Below, one piece after another: positions 17,043-27,235 of a DNA stretch of 64,000 nucleotides. Within the stretch, counting starts at the first letter, position 1. The number at the start of each line of letters is the position of its first letter. The position numbers were made by a program, and so were the translations under genes. Source of the DNA: Gaiellasilicea sp963806955 (GTDB lineage Bacteria; Actinomycetota; Thermoleophilia; Gaiellales; Gaiellaceae). The notes beneath the pieces were generated by a model. It was not told the origin of the DNA and ran no database searches. It worked only from the letters and a program-made list of their open reading frames with translations. Location of the stretch: assembly GCA_963806955.1 (NCBI GenBank), contig CAWDZG010000002.1, forward strand, positions 558,001 through 622,000, given 5' to 3'.

Positions 17043-18691
17043 TGGATCCGATCACGTTCGAGGTGATCCGGAACGCGCTCGTCGCCGCGACCGACGAGAT
17101 GGTGCTGGCGCTGAAGCGGAGCGCCTACTCGACGAACATCAAGACGCGCTCCGACTTCTCCTGCGCCTTCTTCGACGCCGAGCTGCGGGCGGTGGCCCAG
17201 GGCTTCACGCAGCCGGTCCATCTCGGCTCGATGGTCGAGCAGGTGCCGCGGGCGGTGCGCGACTACGGCCCCGACGAGCTCGGGCCCGGCGACGTGCTGA
17301 TCACGAACGACCCCTACCCGAGCGGCGTGCACCTGAACGACGTCTCGCTGATCTCGCCCGTCCACCACGAGGGCGAGCTGCTCGGCTACGTCGCGAACCT
17401 CGCCCACCACGTCGACGTCGGCGGCGGCGCGCCCGCCTCGATCGGCGCCTTCCGGGAGGTCTTCCAGGAGGGCGTGATCATCCCGCCCGTGAAGGTCGTC
17501 GAGGGCGGCCGGATCGTCGAGGACGTGTTCGCGCTGATCCTCGCCCAGATCCGCTCGAAGCACGAGACGGCAGGGGACTTCCGCGCCCAGATCGCGGCGA
17601 ACACGACCGGGGTCCGGCGCCTCGGTGCGCTCGCCGACCGCCACGGCCGCGCAACGCTCGTGGCGGCGATGGCGGAGCTGCTCGACTACACCGAACGACG
17701 TACGCGATCTGCGATCGCAAATCTGCCACACGGTGTTTACGACGCCGTGGGCACGGTCGACACCGACGGCTACACGGACGAGCCCGTCCGGCTGGCGGCG
17801 CGGATCGAGATCGGCCCCGACGGCGTCGCGTTCGACCTCGCCGGCTCCGACCCGCAGCGGCGGGCACCGGTCAACTCGACGTACGCGCAGACGTTCTCCG
17901 CCTGCGCGTACGCGCTCAAGTGCCTGGTCGACGCCGACCTGCCCGTGAACGACGGCTTCTACCGGCTCGTGTCGCTCGAGGCGCCGCTCGGCAGCGTCAC
18001 CAACTGCACGTGGCCGAGCCCGGTCGTGGGCGGCTGGGAGACGCAGACGCGGCTCGTCGACGTGATCTTCCGCGCGCTCCTGCCGGCCTTCCCCGACCGC
18101 CTGCCCGCCGGGACGAAGGCGATGATGTGCCACGCCGGCTTCGGCGGCGTCGACCCGGCGACGAACGCGTACTACTGCTTCCTCGAGACCTTCGGCGGCG
18201 GCTACGGCGCCCGGTCGGCGAGCGACGGCCCGGACGCCGTCCAGGCCCACGGGCAGAACACCGAGAACGCGCCGGTCGAGGAGACCGAGCTGAACTACCC
18301 GGTGCGCGTGACGCGCCTCTCGCTGGTCGACGACTCCGCAGGGCCGGGCCGATTCCGCGGCGGGCTCGGACTGCGGAAGGACTTCCGCTTCGACAGGCCG
18401 ACCACGTTCACCGTCCTGGCCGACCGCACGAGTCACGGCCCCGCCGGCGCGTTCGGAGGCGGCGCAGGCGCGCCGGCGGAGTACGTCCTGATCCGCGACG
18501 GCGAGGAGCGGCGCCTGCCCGCGAAGGGGACGGTCGAGCTGCAGGCGGGCGACACGGTCAGCTACCGCACGTGCGGCGGCGGCGGCTACGGGCCGCCGGC
18601 GGAGCGCGACCGCGAGCTGGTCGCGCGCGACGTCCGCGAGGGCAAGGTCAGCCCCGAGCAGGCCCGGGAGGCGTACGCGTGGCAGGGATGA
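17042..18691 (+). CDS. hyuB: Hydantoinase/oxoprolinase subunit B, second copy (tandem pair, first)
   Basis: 549 residues, intact. MDPITFEVIRNALVAATDEM opens the protein. GDVLITNDPYPSGVHLNDVSL holds the metal-site block, LAHHVDVGGGAPASIG follows, and RTCGGGGYGPPAERD is at the C-terminus. The next gene is a close paralogue: over the 60 bases 17101-17160 the two differ at 3. The ATG overlaps the preceding stop by one base. No HyuA lies immediately upstream; the partner is likely the second HyuA gene, two genes downstream. Substrate unknown. Confidence 0.93.
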   Translation: MDPITFEVIRNALVAATDEMVLALKRSAYSTNIKTRSDFSCAFFDAELRAVAQGFTQPVHLGSMVEQVPRAVRDYGPDELGPGDVLITNDPYPSGVHLNDVSLISPVHHEGELLGYVANLAHHVDVGGGAPASIGAFREVFQEGVIIPPVKVVEGGRIVEDVFALILAQIRSKHETAGDFRAQIAANTTGVRRLGALADRHGRATLVAAMAELLDYTERRTRSAIANLPHGVYDAVGTVDTDGYTDEPVRLAARIEIGPDGVAFDLAGSDPQRRAPVNSTYAQTFSACAYALKCLVDADLPVNDGFYRLVSLEAPLGSVTNCTWPSPVVGGWETQTRLVDVIFRALLPAFPDRLPAGTKAMMCHAGFGGVDPATNAYYCFLETFGGGYGARSASDGPDAVQAHGQNTENAPVEETELNYPVRVTRLSLVDDSAGPGRFRGGLGLRKDFRFDRPTTFTVLADRTSHGPAGAFGGGAGAPAEYVLIRDGEERRLPAKGTVELQAGDTVSYRTCGGGGYGPPAERDRELVARDVREGKVSPEQAREAYAWQG

Positions 18692-20394
18692 CCGTCGACC
18701 CGATCACGTTCGAGGTGCTCCGGAACGCGCTCGTCGCCGCGACCGACGAGATGGTGCTGGCGCTGAAGCGAAGCGCCTACTCCACGAACATCAAGACGCG
18801 CTCGGACTTCTCCTGCGCCTTCTTCGACGCCGAGCTGCGCCCCGTCGCCCAGGGCTTCACCCAGCCCGTCCACCTCGGCTCGATGGTCGAGCAGGTGCCG
18901 AAGGCTGTCCGGACGTACGGCCCCGAGCGGCTCGGCCCCGGCGACGTGATCGTCACCAACGACCCGCACCCGAGCGGCGTGCACCTGAACGACGTCAGCC
19001 TGATCTCACCGGTGCACGACGGCGACCTCCTGATCGGCTACGTCGCGAACCTCGCCCACCACGTCGACGTCGGCGGCGGCGCACCCGCGTCGATCGGCGC
19101 GTTCCGGGAGGTCTTCCAGGAGGGCGTGATCATCCCGCCGATCAGGCTCGTCGAGGGTGGCAGGATCGTGCAGGACGTCTTCCGGCTGATCCTGGCGCAG
19201 ATCCGCTCGAAGCACGAGACGGGCGGCGACTTCCGGGCGCAGATCGCCGCGAACGCGACCGGCGTCCGCCGGGTGCAGGCGCTCGTCGCGCGCCACGGGC
19301 GCGAGACGGTGCTCGCCGCGATGGACGAGCTGCTCGAGTACACCGAGCGGCGAACGCGCTCCGAGCTCGCGAAGCTGCCGCACGGCGTCTGGTCGGCCGA
19401 GGGCTCCGTCGACAACGACGGCTACACCGACGAGCCGGTACGGCTGCGCGTGCGGATCGAGATCGGGCCGGAGGGCGTGATCTTCAGCACCGCCGGCTCC
19501 GACCTGCAGCGGCGCGCGCCCGTCAACTCGACGTGGGCGATGACGTTCTCCGCGTGCGCGTACGCGTTCAAGTGCCTGATCGACCCCGACCTGCCCGTGA
19601 ACGACGGCTTCTACCGGCTCGTCCACCTCGACGCGCCCCCCGGCACCGTCACGAACGCCAGCTGGCCGGCCCCTGTCGTCGGCGGCTGGGAGACGCAGAC
19701 GCGCCTCGTCGACGTGATGTTCAAGGCGCTGCTGCCGGCCTTCCCCGAGCGGCTGCCCGCGGGGACGAAGGCGATGATGTGCCAGGCCGGCTTCGGCTCG
19801 CTCGACGTCGAAGCCGGGACGTACACCTGCTTCTACGACACGTTCGCGGGCGGGTACGGCGGCCGCTTCTCGAGCGACGGGCCGGATGCCGTCCAGGCCC
19901 ACGGCCAGAACACCGAGAACGCACCCGTCGAGGAGACGGAGCTGAACTACCCGGTGCGGATCGACCGGCTCTCGCTGGTGGAGGACTCGGACGGGCCCGG
20001 CCGCTTCCGCGGCGGGCTCGGCCTGCGCAAGGACTACCGCTTCGACCTGCACACCACCTTCACGGTGCTCGCCGACCGCGACCGAAGCGGCCCGTGGGGC
20101 GTCCTCGGCGGCAGCGACGGCCGGGTCGCGGAGTACCGGCACATCCGCGACGGCGTCGAGACGCGGCTCGGCTCGAAGTGCACGATCGAGCTCGTGCCCG
20201 GCGACGTGATCAGCGTCCGCACGTGCGGCGGCGGCGGCTACGGGCCGGCCGCCGAGCGGGAGCCCGAGCGCGTCCTCCGCGACGTGCGCGAGGGCAAGGT
20301 CAGCGCCGAGCGCGCCCGGGAGCACTACCGGGTCGCGATCGACGGGGCCTGCATCGACGAGACCGCGACGGCCGAGCTCCGGGGGAGCGCGTGA
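18688..20394 (+). CDS. hyuB: Hydantoinase/oxoprolinase subunit B, third copy (tandem pair, second)
   Basis: 568 residues, intact and collinear with the preceding HyuB, starting MTVDPITFEVLRNALVAATD inside its stop codon (ATGA). Differences cluster in surface positions and at the C-terminus, where this copy has an extra tail (HYRVAIDGACIDETATAELR) lacking in its twin. Active-site blocks TNDPHPSGVHLND and AHHVDVGGG are kept. Both copies remain open, so both may be made; two B subunits could give alternative complexes with one HyuA. It is followed by a 94-bp spacer with two identical hairpin repeats. Confidence 0.93.
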   Translation: MTVDPITFEVLRNALVAATDEMVLALKRSAYSTNIKTRSDFSCAFFDAELRPVAQGFTQPVHLGSMVEQVPKAVRTYGPERLGPGDVIVTNDPHPSGVHLNDVSLISPVHDGDLLIGYVANLAHHVDVGGGAPASIGAFREVFQEGVIIPPIRLVEGGRIVQDVFRLILAQIRSKHETGGDFRAQIAANATGVRRVQALVARHGRETVLAAMDELLEYTERRTRSELAKLPHGVWSAEGSVDNDGYTDEPVRLRVRIEIGPEGVIFSTAGSDLQRRAPVNSTWAMTFSACAYAFKCLIDPDLPVNDGFYRLVHLDAPPGTVTNASWPAPVVGGWETQTRLVDVMFKALLPAFPERLPAGTKAMMCQAGFGSLDVEAGTYTCFYDTFAGGYGGRFSSDGPDAVQAHGQNTENAPVEETELNYPVRIDRLSLVEDSDGPGRFRGGLGLRKDYRFDLHTTFTVLADRDRSGPWGVLGGSDGRVAEYRHIRDGVETRLGSKCTIELVPGDVISVRTCGGGGYGPAAEREPERVLRDVREGKVSAERAREHYRVAIDGACIDETATAELRGSA

Positions 20395-20395
20395 A

Positions 20396-20418
20396 GCTTG
20401 TGACTGATAGACACAAGC
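20396..20418. repeat. Hairpin repeat, copy 1
   Basis: A 23-bp unit made of arms GCTTGTG and CACAAGC around a 9-base loop ACTGATAGA. It begins two bases after the third hyuB stop. An identical unit begins exactly 60 bp later. AT-rich loop and symmetric arms suggest a protein-binding site or RNA hairpin rather than coding sequence. Confidence 0.85.
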
Positions 20419-20455
20419 TCCCTTTCGAGCACGCAACCATGCGGGAAGGAGGGGC

Positions 20456-20478
20456 GCTTGTGACTGATAGACACAAGC
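20456..20478. repeat. Hairpin repeat, copy 2
   Basis: Identical in all 23 bases to the unit at 20396-20418. It ends 10 bp before the GTG of the second hyuA, where a ribosome site would be expected; the only strong Shine-Dalgarno-like run (GGAAGGAGGGG) lies before the repeat at 20443-20453. As an RNA, the arms would form a 7-bp stem that could limit translation of HyuA. Confidence 0.85.
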
Positions 20479-20488
20479 GGTCGTCGGC

Positions 20489-22554
20489 GTGAGCGTCCGC
20501 GTCGCGATCGACATCGGCGGCACGTTCACGGACGCGACGCTGATCGACGAGGAGAGCGGCAGCGTCGCGATCGCGAAGGTGCTGACGACACCCGCCGACC
20601 CGTCCGAGGGGTTCATGCAGGCGGTCGACCGCGCCCTCGCCGAAGGCGGCGTCCAGCCCGGCCAGGTCAGCTTCGTCGTCCACGCGACCACCGTCGCGAC
20701 GAACGCGATCATCGAGGGCAAGGTCGCGCGCGGCGGCTTCGTCACCACCGAGGGCTTCCGCGACCTGCTCGAGATCGCGCGCCAGGTCCGCCCCACCCTC
20801 TACGACACGCTGTTCGAGAAGCCGCCGCCGCTCGTGCCGCGCGACCGCGCGACCGAGGTGCGGGAGCGGCTCGGGCCGAAGGGCGAGGTGCTCACGCCGC
20901 TCGACGACGACTCGGTTCGCGCCGCGGCTGCGGTGCTGCGCCGCGAGGAGGTCGAGTCGGTCGCCGTCTGCCTGCTCCACTCCTACGTCAACCCGGCGCA
21001 CGAGCTCCGGATCGGCGAGATCCTGGCCGAGGAGCTCCCGGGCGTGCCGATCTCGCTCTCGGCCGAGGTCGCGCCGGAGTTCCGCGAGTACCTGCGCGCA
21101 TCGACGACGGTGATCAACGCCGCGATCCGGCCGGTCGTCGGGCGCTACCTGGAGGGGATCGAGCGGCGCCTCGCGGAGCGCCGGGATCGACGCCAAGCTG
21201 CTCGTGATGCAGTCGAGCGGCGGCGTCTTCAGCTCCGAGGCGGCGGCGCGCAAGCCGGTCTTCATGGTCGAGTCAGGGCCGGCCGCGGGCGTGATCGCCT
21301 CGGCCTACCTGGGCGAGACGCTCGGCCGGCCGGACATCCTCTCCTTCGACATGGGCGGCACGACCGCCAAGGTCGGGCTGATCCAGGGCGGGCAGCCGTC
21401 GGTGACCAAGGACTACACCGTCGGCGGCCATGCCGGCGCCGGGATCGGCGGCATGTCGCTCTCGGGCTACCCGGTGCGGACGCCGGTGGTCGACCTGGTC
21501 GAGATCGGCGCCGGCGGCGGCTCGATCGCCTGGATCGACTCCGGCGGGCTGCTGCGCGTCGGGCCACAGAGCGCGGGCGCCGACCCGGGGCCCGTCTGTT
21601 ACCGCCGCGGCGGCACCGAGCCGACCGTCACCGACGCGAACGTCGTGCTCGGCCGGCTCAACCCGGCGTACTTCCTCGGCGGCGAGATGGGCCTCGACGT
21701 CGAGGGGGCACGGGCCGCGATCGAGGAGCGGCTCGCGACGCCGCTCGGCCTCTCCGTCACCGAGGCGGCGAACGGGGTCGTCGAGATCGCGAACGCGGCG
21801 ATGGTGAACGCCCTCCACCTGATCTCCGTCCAGCGCGGCTACGACCCGCGCGACTTCGTCCTGGTCGGCTTCGGCGGCGCCGGGCCCGTGCACGCGAACG
21901 CGCTCGCGCGCGACGCCGAGATGCCGACGCTCGTGATCCCGCGCAGCCCCGGCATCTTCTCCGCGACCGGCCTGCTCACGACCGACCTGAAGCGCGACGC
22001 GGCGATCACGATCATGCGCCGGCTCGACGAGCTCGACCCCGCCGAGGCGGAGCGGACGTTCGCCGAGCTCGAGGCCGCCGGCCGCGCCGAGCTCGAGCAG
22101 GAGGGCCTCTCCGGGGCGGCGGTCGAGTTCGTCCGCCAGATCGACCTCCGCTACGTCGGCCAGAGCTACGAGCTGACGATCCCGGCCGGCGACGCCCTCG
22201 TCGAGCGCTTCCACGTCGAGCACGACCGGGTCTACGGATTCGCGGCACCGGCCGAGCCGGTCGAGGCGGTGAGCCTCCGCCTGACGAGCATCGGCCGGAT
22301 CGTGAAGCCGCCGCCGCGGCCGCTCGAGCGCGGCGGCACAGCCGAGCCGAAGGAGCGGCGGCCCGTCTACTTCGCGGAGGCCGGCGACTACGTCGACTGC
22401 CCGATCTACGACCGCTACACGCTGCCGGCGGGCGCGGCCCTCTCCGGGCCGGCGGTCGTGGAGGAGTTCGACTCGACCACCGTCGTCCACCCGGGCTTCA
22501 CGCGTCTCGGTCGACGACCTCGGCAACCTCGTGATCGAAAGGGAGCAGGGATGA
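20489..22554 (+). CDS. hyuA: Hydantoinase/oxoprolinase subunit A, second copy (two frame changes)
   Basis: About 687 residues when joined. It starts MSVRVAIDIGGTFTDATLI, the ASKHA phosphate loop, then VVHATTVATNAIIEG. An extra C near 21182 disrupts ERGIDAKLLVMQSSGG; the core continues with SGPAAGVIASAYLG, FDMGGTTAKVGLI, GAGGGSIAWIDSGG and SAGADPGPVCYRRGG. A second extra base near 22508 disturbs the end, after which VDDLGNLVIEREQG and a stop overlapping the next ATG are restored. With the tandem HyuB proteins it would form the ATP-dependent hydrolase. This is the only gene of the chain preceded by a spacer, so it may have its own promoter. Confidence 0.9.
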
Positions 22555-24451
22555 GCTACGGCATCGTCGTCTCGAAGGACGTCATGGTCGAGATGCGGGA
22601 CGGGATCCGCCTCGCGACCGACGTCTACCGGCCCGCCCGGGACGGCGAGCTCGTCCCGGGGCGCTATCCGACGGTCGTCTGCATGACCCCGTACGACAAG
22701 ACAGAGCGCCGCTACACCGAGATCGCCGACTTCTTCGTGCCGCGCGGCTACGCCGTCGTCCTCCAGGACCTGCGCGACCGGCACCGCTCGGAGGGGACGG
22801 ACGAGTACTTCCACAGCGCGACGCCGCACACGGGCGAGGACGGCTACGACACGATCGAGTGGATCGCCGCGCAGCCGTGGTCGAACGGCCGCACCGGCAC
22901 GGTCGGCAGCTCGTACGCCGGGATCACCCAGGTCCGCACGGCGCTCGAGAGCCCGCCCCACCTGACCGCGATCTGGCCCGACGTCACGCCGACGAACATC
23001 TTCGAGAACCAGACGCGCGAGGGCGGCGCGATGCAGCTGCACATGTTCTGGGCGCTCTACATCCACGCCGCCGACGCGCAGGGCGTGAAGGACGACTGGC
23101 AGAAGCAGCGCGAGGTCTTCGAGGACCTGAAGAACCTGCGGCAGCTCTTCTGGCGCTCGCCGATCCTCGGCGACGACCTCGCTCTGCGCCACGTGCCGAC
23201 GCTCGCGCAGACGCTCGACGACTACTGCACGCGCGGCGCCTACGACGAGTTCTGGGCCACGAAGGAGAACGACTTCACCCGTTTCTGGGCCGAGCACGCC
23301 GACATCCCGGCGACGATGACGACCGGCTGGTACGACCCGTTCCCGCACGCCGACAGCGAGTACTTCGCCGCGATGACGGCGAAGAACGAGTCGCCCCAGC
23401 GGCTGATCATCGGGCCCTGGAGCCACGTCGGCATGCGCGGCGACGCGAGCTGGACACTCGACGTCGACTTCGGCCCGACCTCGGTCTGGGGCGTGCAGCG
23501 CTACTTCGAGGAGCAGCTCGCGTTCTTCGAGCGCTGGCTCCCGGACGAGGCGACGGGCCAGCCGGCCGACGAGGCGCCGGTGCAGATCTTCGTGATGGGC
23601 GGCGGCAGCGGCCGCAGGACGGAGCTCGGCAAGCTCGACCACGGCGGCGGCTGGCGCGACGAGCAGGAGTGGCCGCTCGCGCGCGCCGTCCCGACGACGC
23701 TGCATCTCCACTCCGACGGCGGCCTGCGCGCCGAGGCGCCCGCCGGCCGGCGCGGAGCCGCGCACGTTCACCTACGACCCCGACGACCCGGTGCCGACGA
23801 TCGGTGGGCTCTTCTGCGCGGTCGGCGAGCTCCCGTCCGCCGACGGGGAGATCGAGCCGATGTGGGCCCGCCTCCTCAACCCGGCGCTCCTGCTCCGGAA
23901 CATCATGACCCCGGGGCCCGCCGACCAGAAGGAGTCGGCCGAGTACTTCACCGCCCGCGAGCCGTACCAGCGGCTCTCCGAGCGGCAGGACGTGCTCGTC
24001 TACCAGACCGAGCCGCTCCCCGAGCCCGTCGAGGTGACGGGCCGGGTCGCCGTCGAGCTCTGGATCGCGTCGAGCGCCGTCGACACCGACTTCACGGCGA
24101 AGCTGATCGACGTCTACCCGCCGAACGAGGACTACCCCGAGGGCTACGACCTCCTCCTCAACGACACGATCGATCCGGACGCGCTACCGCGAGGGCTTCG
24201 ACCGCGAGGTGCTGCTGGTGCCCGGCACGCCCTACCGGGTGACGATGCTGCTGCCGCCGACCTCGAACCTCTTCGCCGCGGGCCACCGGATCCGGATCGA
24301 CGTCTCCTCGTCGAACTTCCCCCGGCTCGAGCGCAACCCGAACACCGGCGAGCCGATCGGCCGCCACACCCATCACGTCGTCGCGGAGCAGACGGTCTTC
24401 GCCGACGCCGAGCGCCCCTCGCACGTCGTCCTGCCCGTGATCCCGGCCTAG
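22551..24451 (+). CDS. CocE/NonD (X-Pro dipeptidyl-peptidase S15 type) hydrolase, first copy (two frame changes)
   Basis: About 632 residues when joined. The alpha/beta-hydrolase domain begins VMVEMRDGIRLATDVYRPAR. The nucleophile elbow is GTVGSSYAGITQ, with PATMTTGWYDPFPH carrying an acidic residue and IIGPWSHVGMRG carrying the catalytic histidine. The jelly-roll C-terminal domain ends HRIRIDVSSSNFPRLERNPNTG. Extra C residues near 23757 and 24180 break the frame. Family members hydrolyse esters or amides (cocaine esterase, glutaryl-7-ACA acylase, X-Pro peptidase). Encoded between hyuA and soxD, it may release an amide-linked precursor. A paralogue is encoded at 38574-40233. Confidence 0.9.
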
Positions 24452-24689
24452 ATGTCGTTCCTCGTCCCCTGTCCCAACTGCGGCGACCGCGACGTGAACG
24501 AGTTCGGCTACCGCGGCGAGGTGACGACGCGGCCGGTCGGAGCGGCCGACGCTCGCGGAGCTCTCGCGCTACGTCTACTCGCGCCGGAACGTCGCGGGCG
24601 TGCAGCGGGAGTGGTGGTGCCACCGGCACGGCTGCGGTCAGTGGTTCGTCGCCGAGCGCGACACGCAGACGAACGAGTTCGCCGGATGA
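24452..24689 (+). CDS. soxD: Sarcosine oxidase delta subunit (one frame change)
   Basis: About 78 residues. MSFLVPCPNCGDRDVNEFGYRGE is the zinc-ribbon start of TsoD/SoxD, and the restored second part reads YVYSRRNVAGVQREWWCHRHGCGQWF with the second cysteine pair. An extra G near 24536 separates the two frames. In the heterotetrameric enzyme delta binds zinc and helps assembly. The stop overlaps the soxA ATG. It is slightly shorter than typical delta subunits of about 95 residues. Confidence 0.9.
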
Positions 24690-27235
24690 GGCTGGAGCGG
24701 CAACCGGGCGAGCTGCTCGACCGCTCGCGCACGGTCTCCTTCCGCTTCGGCTCGCAGGAGATCCAGGCGTTCGCGGGCGACACGTTCGGCTCGGCCCTCT
24801 ACGCGTCCGGACGCCGCGTCTTCTCGCGCAGCTTCAAGTACCACCGGCCGCGCGGGCTCCTCTGCTGCTCGGGCCACTGCGCCAACTGCATGATGACCGT
24901 CGACGGCGTCCCCAACGTCCGCGTTTGCGCCGAGCCCGTGCGCGAGGGCGCGGTCGTCGCCGGCCAGAACGCGCTCGGCTCAATCGACCGCGACCTCCTC
25001 TCCGTCGTCGACCGCGCCGGCGGCCCGTTCACGCCGGTCGGCTTCTACTACCGGACGATGATCCGGCCGCGACGCGCCTGGCCGCTGTACGAGAAGGCGC
25101 TGCGCTCGGTCGCCGGGCTCGGCCGCGTGCCGCCTGACGGCGGGCACCGCCGCTACGACCGGGAGCACCGCCGCGCGCGCGTGCTCGTGATCGGCGGCGG
25201 TCGCAGCGGCCGTGAGGCGGCGCTGACCGCCGCGGCGGAAGGCCCGGGCGTCGTGCTCGTGGACGAAAACCTGAGGCCGCTCGAGCTGCCCGGCGTCGAG
25301 GTGGTCGCGCCCGGACGGGCGCTCGCGATCTACGAGGGTGGCCTCGTGCCCGTCGACGCGGGCACGCTGCTGCTCCGCTACCGGGCCGAGCGGATCGTCG
25401 TCGCGACCGGCACCGTCGAGCAGCCGCTCGTCTTCCCCGGCAACGACCTCGTCGGCGTGCTCCTGCCGGGCGCGGTGCGTCGGCTCGTCGGCGACTGGTC
25501 GGTGAAGCCCGGCGAGCGGGCGGTCGTGATCGGCGGCGAGGGTGCCGTCGAGTCGCTCGTCCTCGCCGGCGTCGAGATCGCGGAGCTCGCCGACCCCGCC
25601 TCGGTCCGTTCGATCTCGGCGCGCGGCAGCAAGGGGCGCCTGCGCGAGGTCGAGCTCGACGGGAAGACGGTCGAGTGCGACCTCGCCGTCGTCTCGGGCG
25701 GCCGCCAGCCCGCCTACTCCCTGCTCGCCCAGGCCGGCGCCCGCGTCGAGTACGACGCGGTGCGCCGGGTCTTCGTCCCCCGCGACCTCCCGGCCGGGAT
25801 CGACGCCGTCGGCTCGATCACCGGCGGCGGCTCGACCGCGGCGCCGAGCTACCGCGGCAAGGACGCGAAGGGACGCTGCTTCGTCTGCGTCTGCGAGGAC
25901 GTGACCGAGAAGGACGTCGAGCGCGCGATCCGCGAGGGCTTCGACTCGATCGAGCTCTCGAAGCGGTACACGACCGTGACGATGGGCCCCTGCCAGGGCA
26001 AGTACTGCCAGCTCCCGTCGATCCGCCTGCACGCCGCCAAGACGGGCGTCGACGAGGCCGCGATCGGGACGACGACGGCGCGGCCGCCGTGGGCGCCCGT
26101 CGAGCTCGGCCTGCTCGCGGGCCGCCACCACGATCCGGTCCGCCGCAGCTCGCTGCACGAGCGGCACGAGCAGGCGGGCGCGAACTTCGTCTGGGCCGGA
26201 GCGTGGCAGCGGCCCCACTCCTACGGCGCCCCCGAGGAGGAGGTCGCCGCAGTGCACGCAGACCTGGGCGTGATCGACGTCTCCACGCTCGGCAAGCTGC
26301 TCGTCGAGGGCCCCGGCGCGGCGCCCTTCCTGGAGCGGCTCTACCCGAACCGCTTCGCCGACCTCGCCGAGGGCCGCGTCCGCTACACGGTGCTCGGCAC
26401 CGACGGCGGCCGGATCATGGACGACGGCACCGTCGCCCGGCTCGGCGCTGACCTCTTCTACGTGACGACGACCTCGACCGGCGCCGACGCCGTGCACGAG
26501 TGGTTCGAGTGGTGGAACGCCGTCTGGGGCTACGACGTCGACGTCGTCAACGTCACCGGCGCGCTCGCCGCGCTCAACCTCGCCGGGCCGCGGGCGCGCG
26601 AGGCGCTCGCCGGGCTGACGGGCGCGGACGTCTCCTCAGAGGCCTTCCGCTACCTCGACGCGAAGCAGATCGAGGTCGCGGGCGTGCGGGCGCTTGCGCT
26701 GCGGATCGGCTTCGTCGGCGAGCTCGGCTACGAGCTCCACTTCGCGAGCCCGGCCGGCGAGCACGTGTGGGACACGCTCGTCGCGGCGGGCGCGCGCCCC
26801 TTCGGGCTCGAGCCGCAGCGCGTGCTCCGGCTGGAGAAGCAGCACGTGATCGTCGGCCAGGACACCGACACGGAGTCGAACCTGCTCGGCGCCGGCATGT
26901 CCTGGCTGCCGAAGCTCGACAAGGACGACTTCGTCGGCAAGTGGGCGCTCGAGCACATGGGCGGGCGCGACCTCCCCGAGCGCCTCGTCGGCTTCCGGAT
27001 GGACGTGCTCCCGCTCGAGGGCGCGCAGGTCGTGCGCGGCGGCCGCCCGGTCGGCCGCGTGACGAGCGCGCGCGCCAGCGCTGCCGCGGGCGGCGTGATC
27101 GGCCTCGCCTGGGTGCCGCCCGACCTCGCGGTCGAGGACGCCGAGCTGCACGTCCAGGTGGACGGGGCGCCGCAGCCCGGACGCGTGCGGCTGAAGCCGT
27201 TCTACGACCCGGCGGGCGAGAGGATGCGCGCATGA
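24686..27235 (+). CDS. soxA: Sarcosine oxidase alpha subunit
   Basis: 849 residues, one unbroken frame. Domains in order: an N-terminal 2Fe-2S-like/ferredoxin fold with GLLCCSGHCANCMMTVDG (about 15-95); a pyridine-nucleotide oxidoreductase part with RVLVIGGGRSGREAAL and VVIGGEGAVE (about 160-390); a BFD-like cysteine cluster CFVCVCED ... GPCQGKYC (about 398-440); and a GcvT/aminomethyltransferase C-terminal half (FVWAGAWQRPHSYG to the end), which in the tetramer binds folate and receives the methyl group as methylene-THF. It is shorter than the usual 960-1000 residues, mainly within the NAD-binding part. With soxB it oxidises sarcosine to glycine. Confidence 0.95.
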   Translation: MRLERQPGELLDRSRTVSFRFGSQEIQAFAGDTFGSALYASGRRVFSRSFKYHRPRGLLCCSGHCANCMMTVDGVPNVRVCAEPVREGAVVAGQNALGSIDRDLLSVVDRAGGPFTPVGFYYRTMIRPRRAWPLYEKALRSVAGLGRVPPDGGHRRYDREHRRARVLVIGGGRSGREAALTAAAEGPGVVLVDENLRPLELPGVEVVAPGRALAIYEGGLVPVDAGTLLLRYRAERIVVATGTVEQPLVFPGNDLVGVLLPGAVRRLVGDWSVKPGERAVVIGGEGAVESLVLAGVEIAELADPASVRSISARGSKGRLREVELDGKTVECDLAVVSGGRQPAYSLLAQAGARVEYDAVRRVFVPRDLPAGIDAVGSITGGGSTAAPSYRGKDAKGRCFVCVCEDVTEKDVERAIREGFDSIELSKRYTTVTMGPCQGKYCQLPSIRLHAAKTGVDEAAIGTTTARPPWAPVELGLLAGRHHDPVRRSSLHERHEQAGANFVWAGAWQRPHSYGAPEEEVAAVHADLGVIDVSTLGKLLVEGPGAAPFLERLYPNRFADLAEGRVRYTVLGTDGGRIMDDGTVARLGADLFYVTTTSTGADAVHEWFEWWNAVWGYDVDVVNVTGALAALNLAGPRAREALAGLTGADVSSEAFRYLDAKQIEVAGVRALALRIGFVGELGYELHFASPAGEHVWDTLVAAGARPFGLEPQRVLRLEKQHVIVGQDTDTESNLLGAGMSWLPKLDKDDFVGKWALEHMGGRDLPERLVGFRMDVLPLEGAQVVRGGRPVGRVTSARASAAAGGVIGLAWVPPDLAVEDAELHVQVDGAPQPGRVRLKPFYDPAGERMRA

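Noticed and set aside
20396..20478. Inverted repeats as ends of an insertion sequence or a CRISPR-like array
   Set aside because: No transposase or Cas gene is near, only two units exist, and the sequence between them is just 37 bp.
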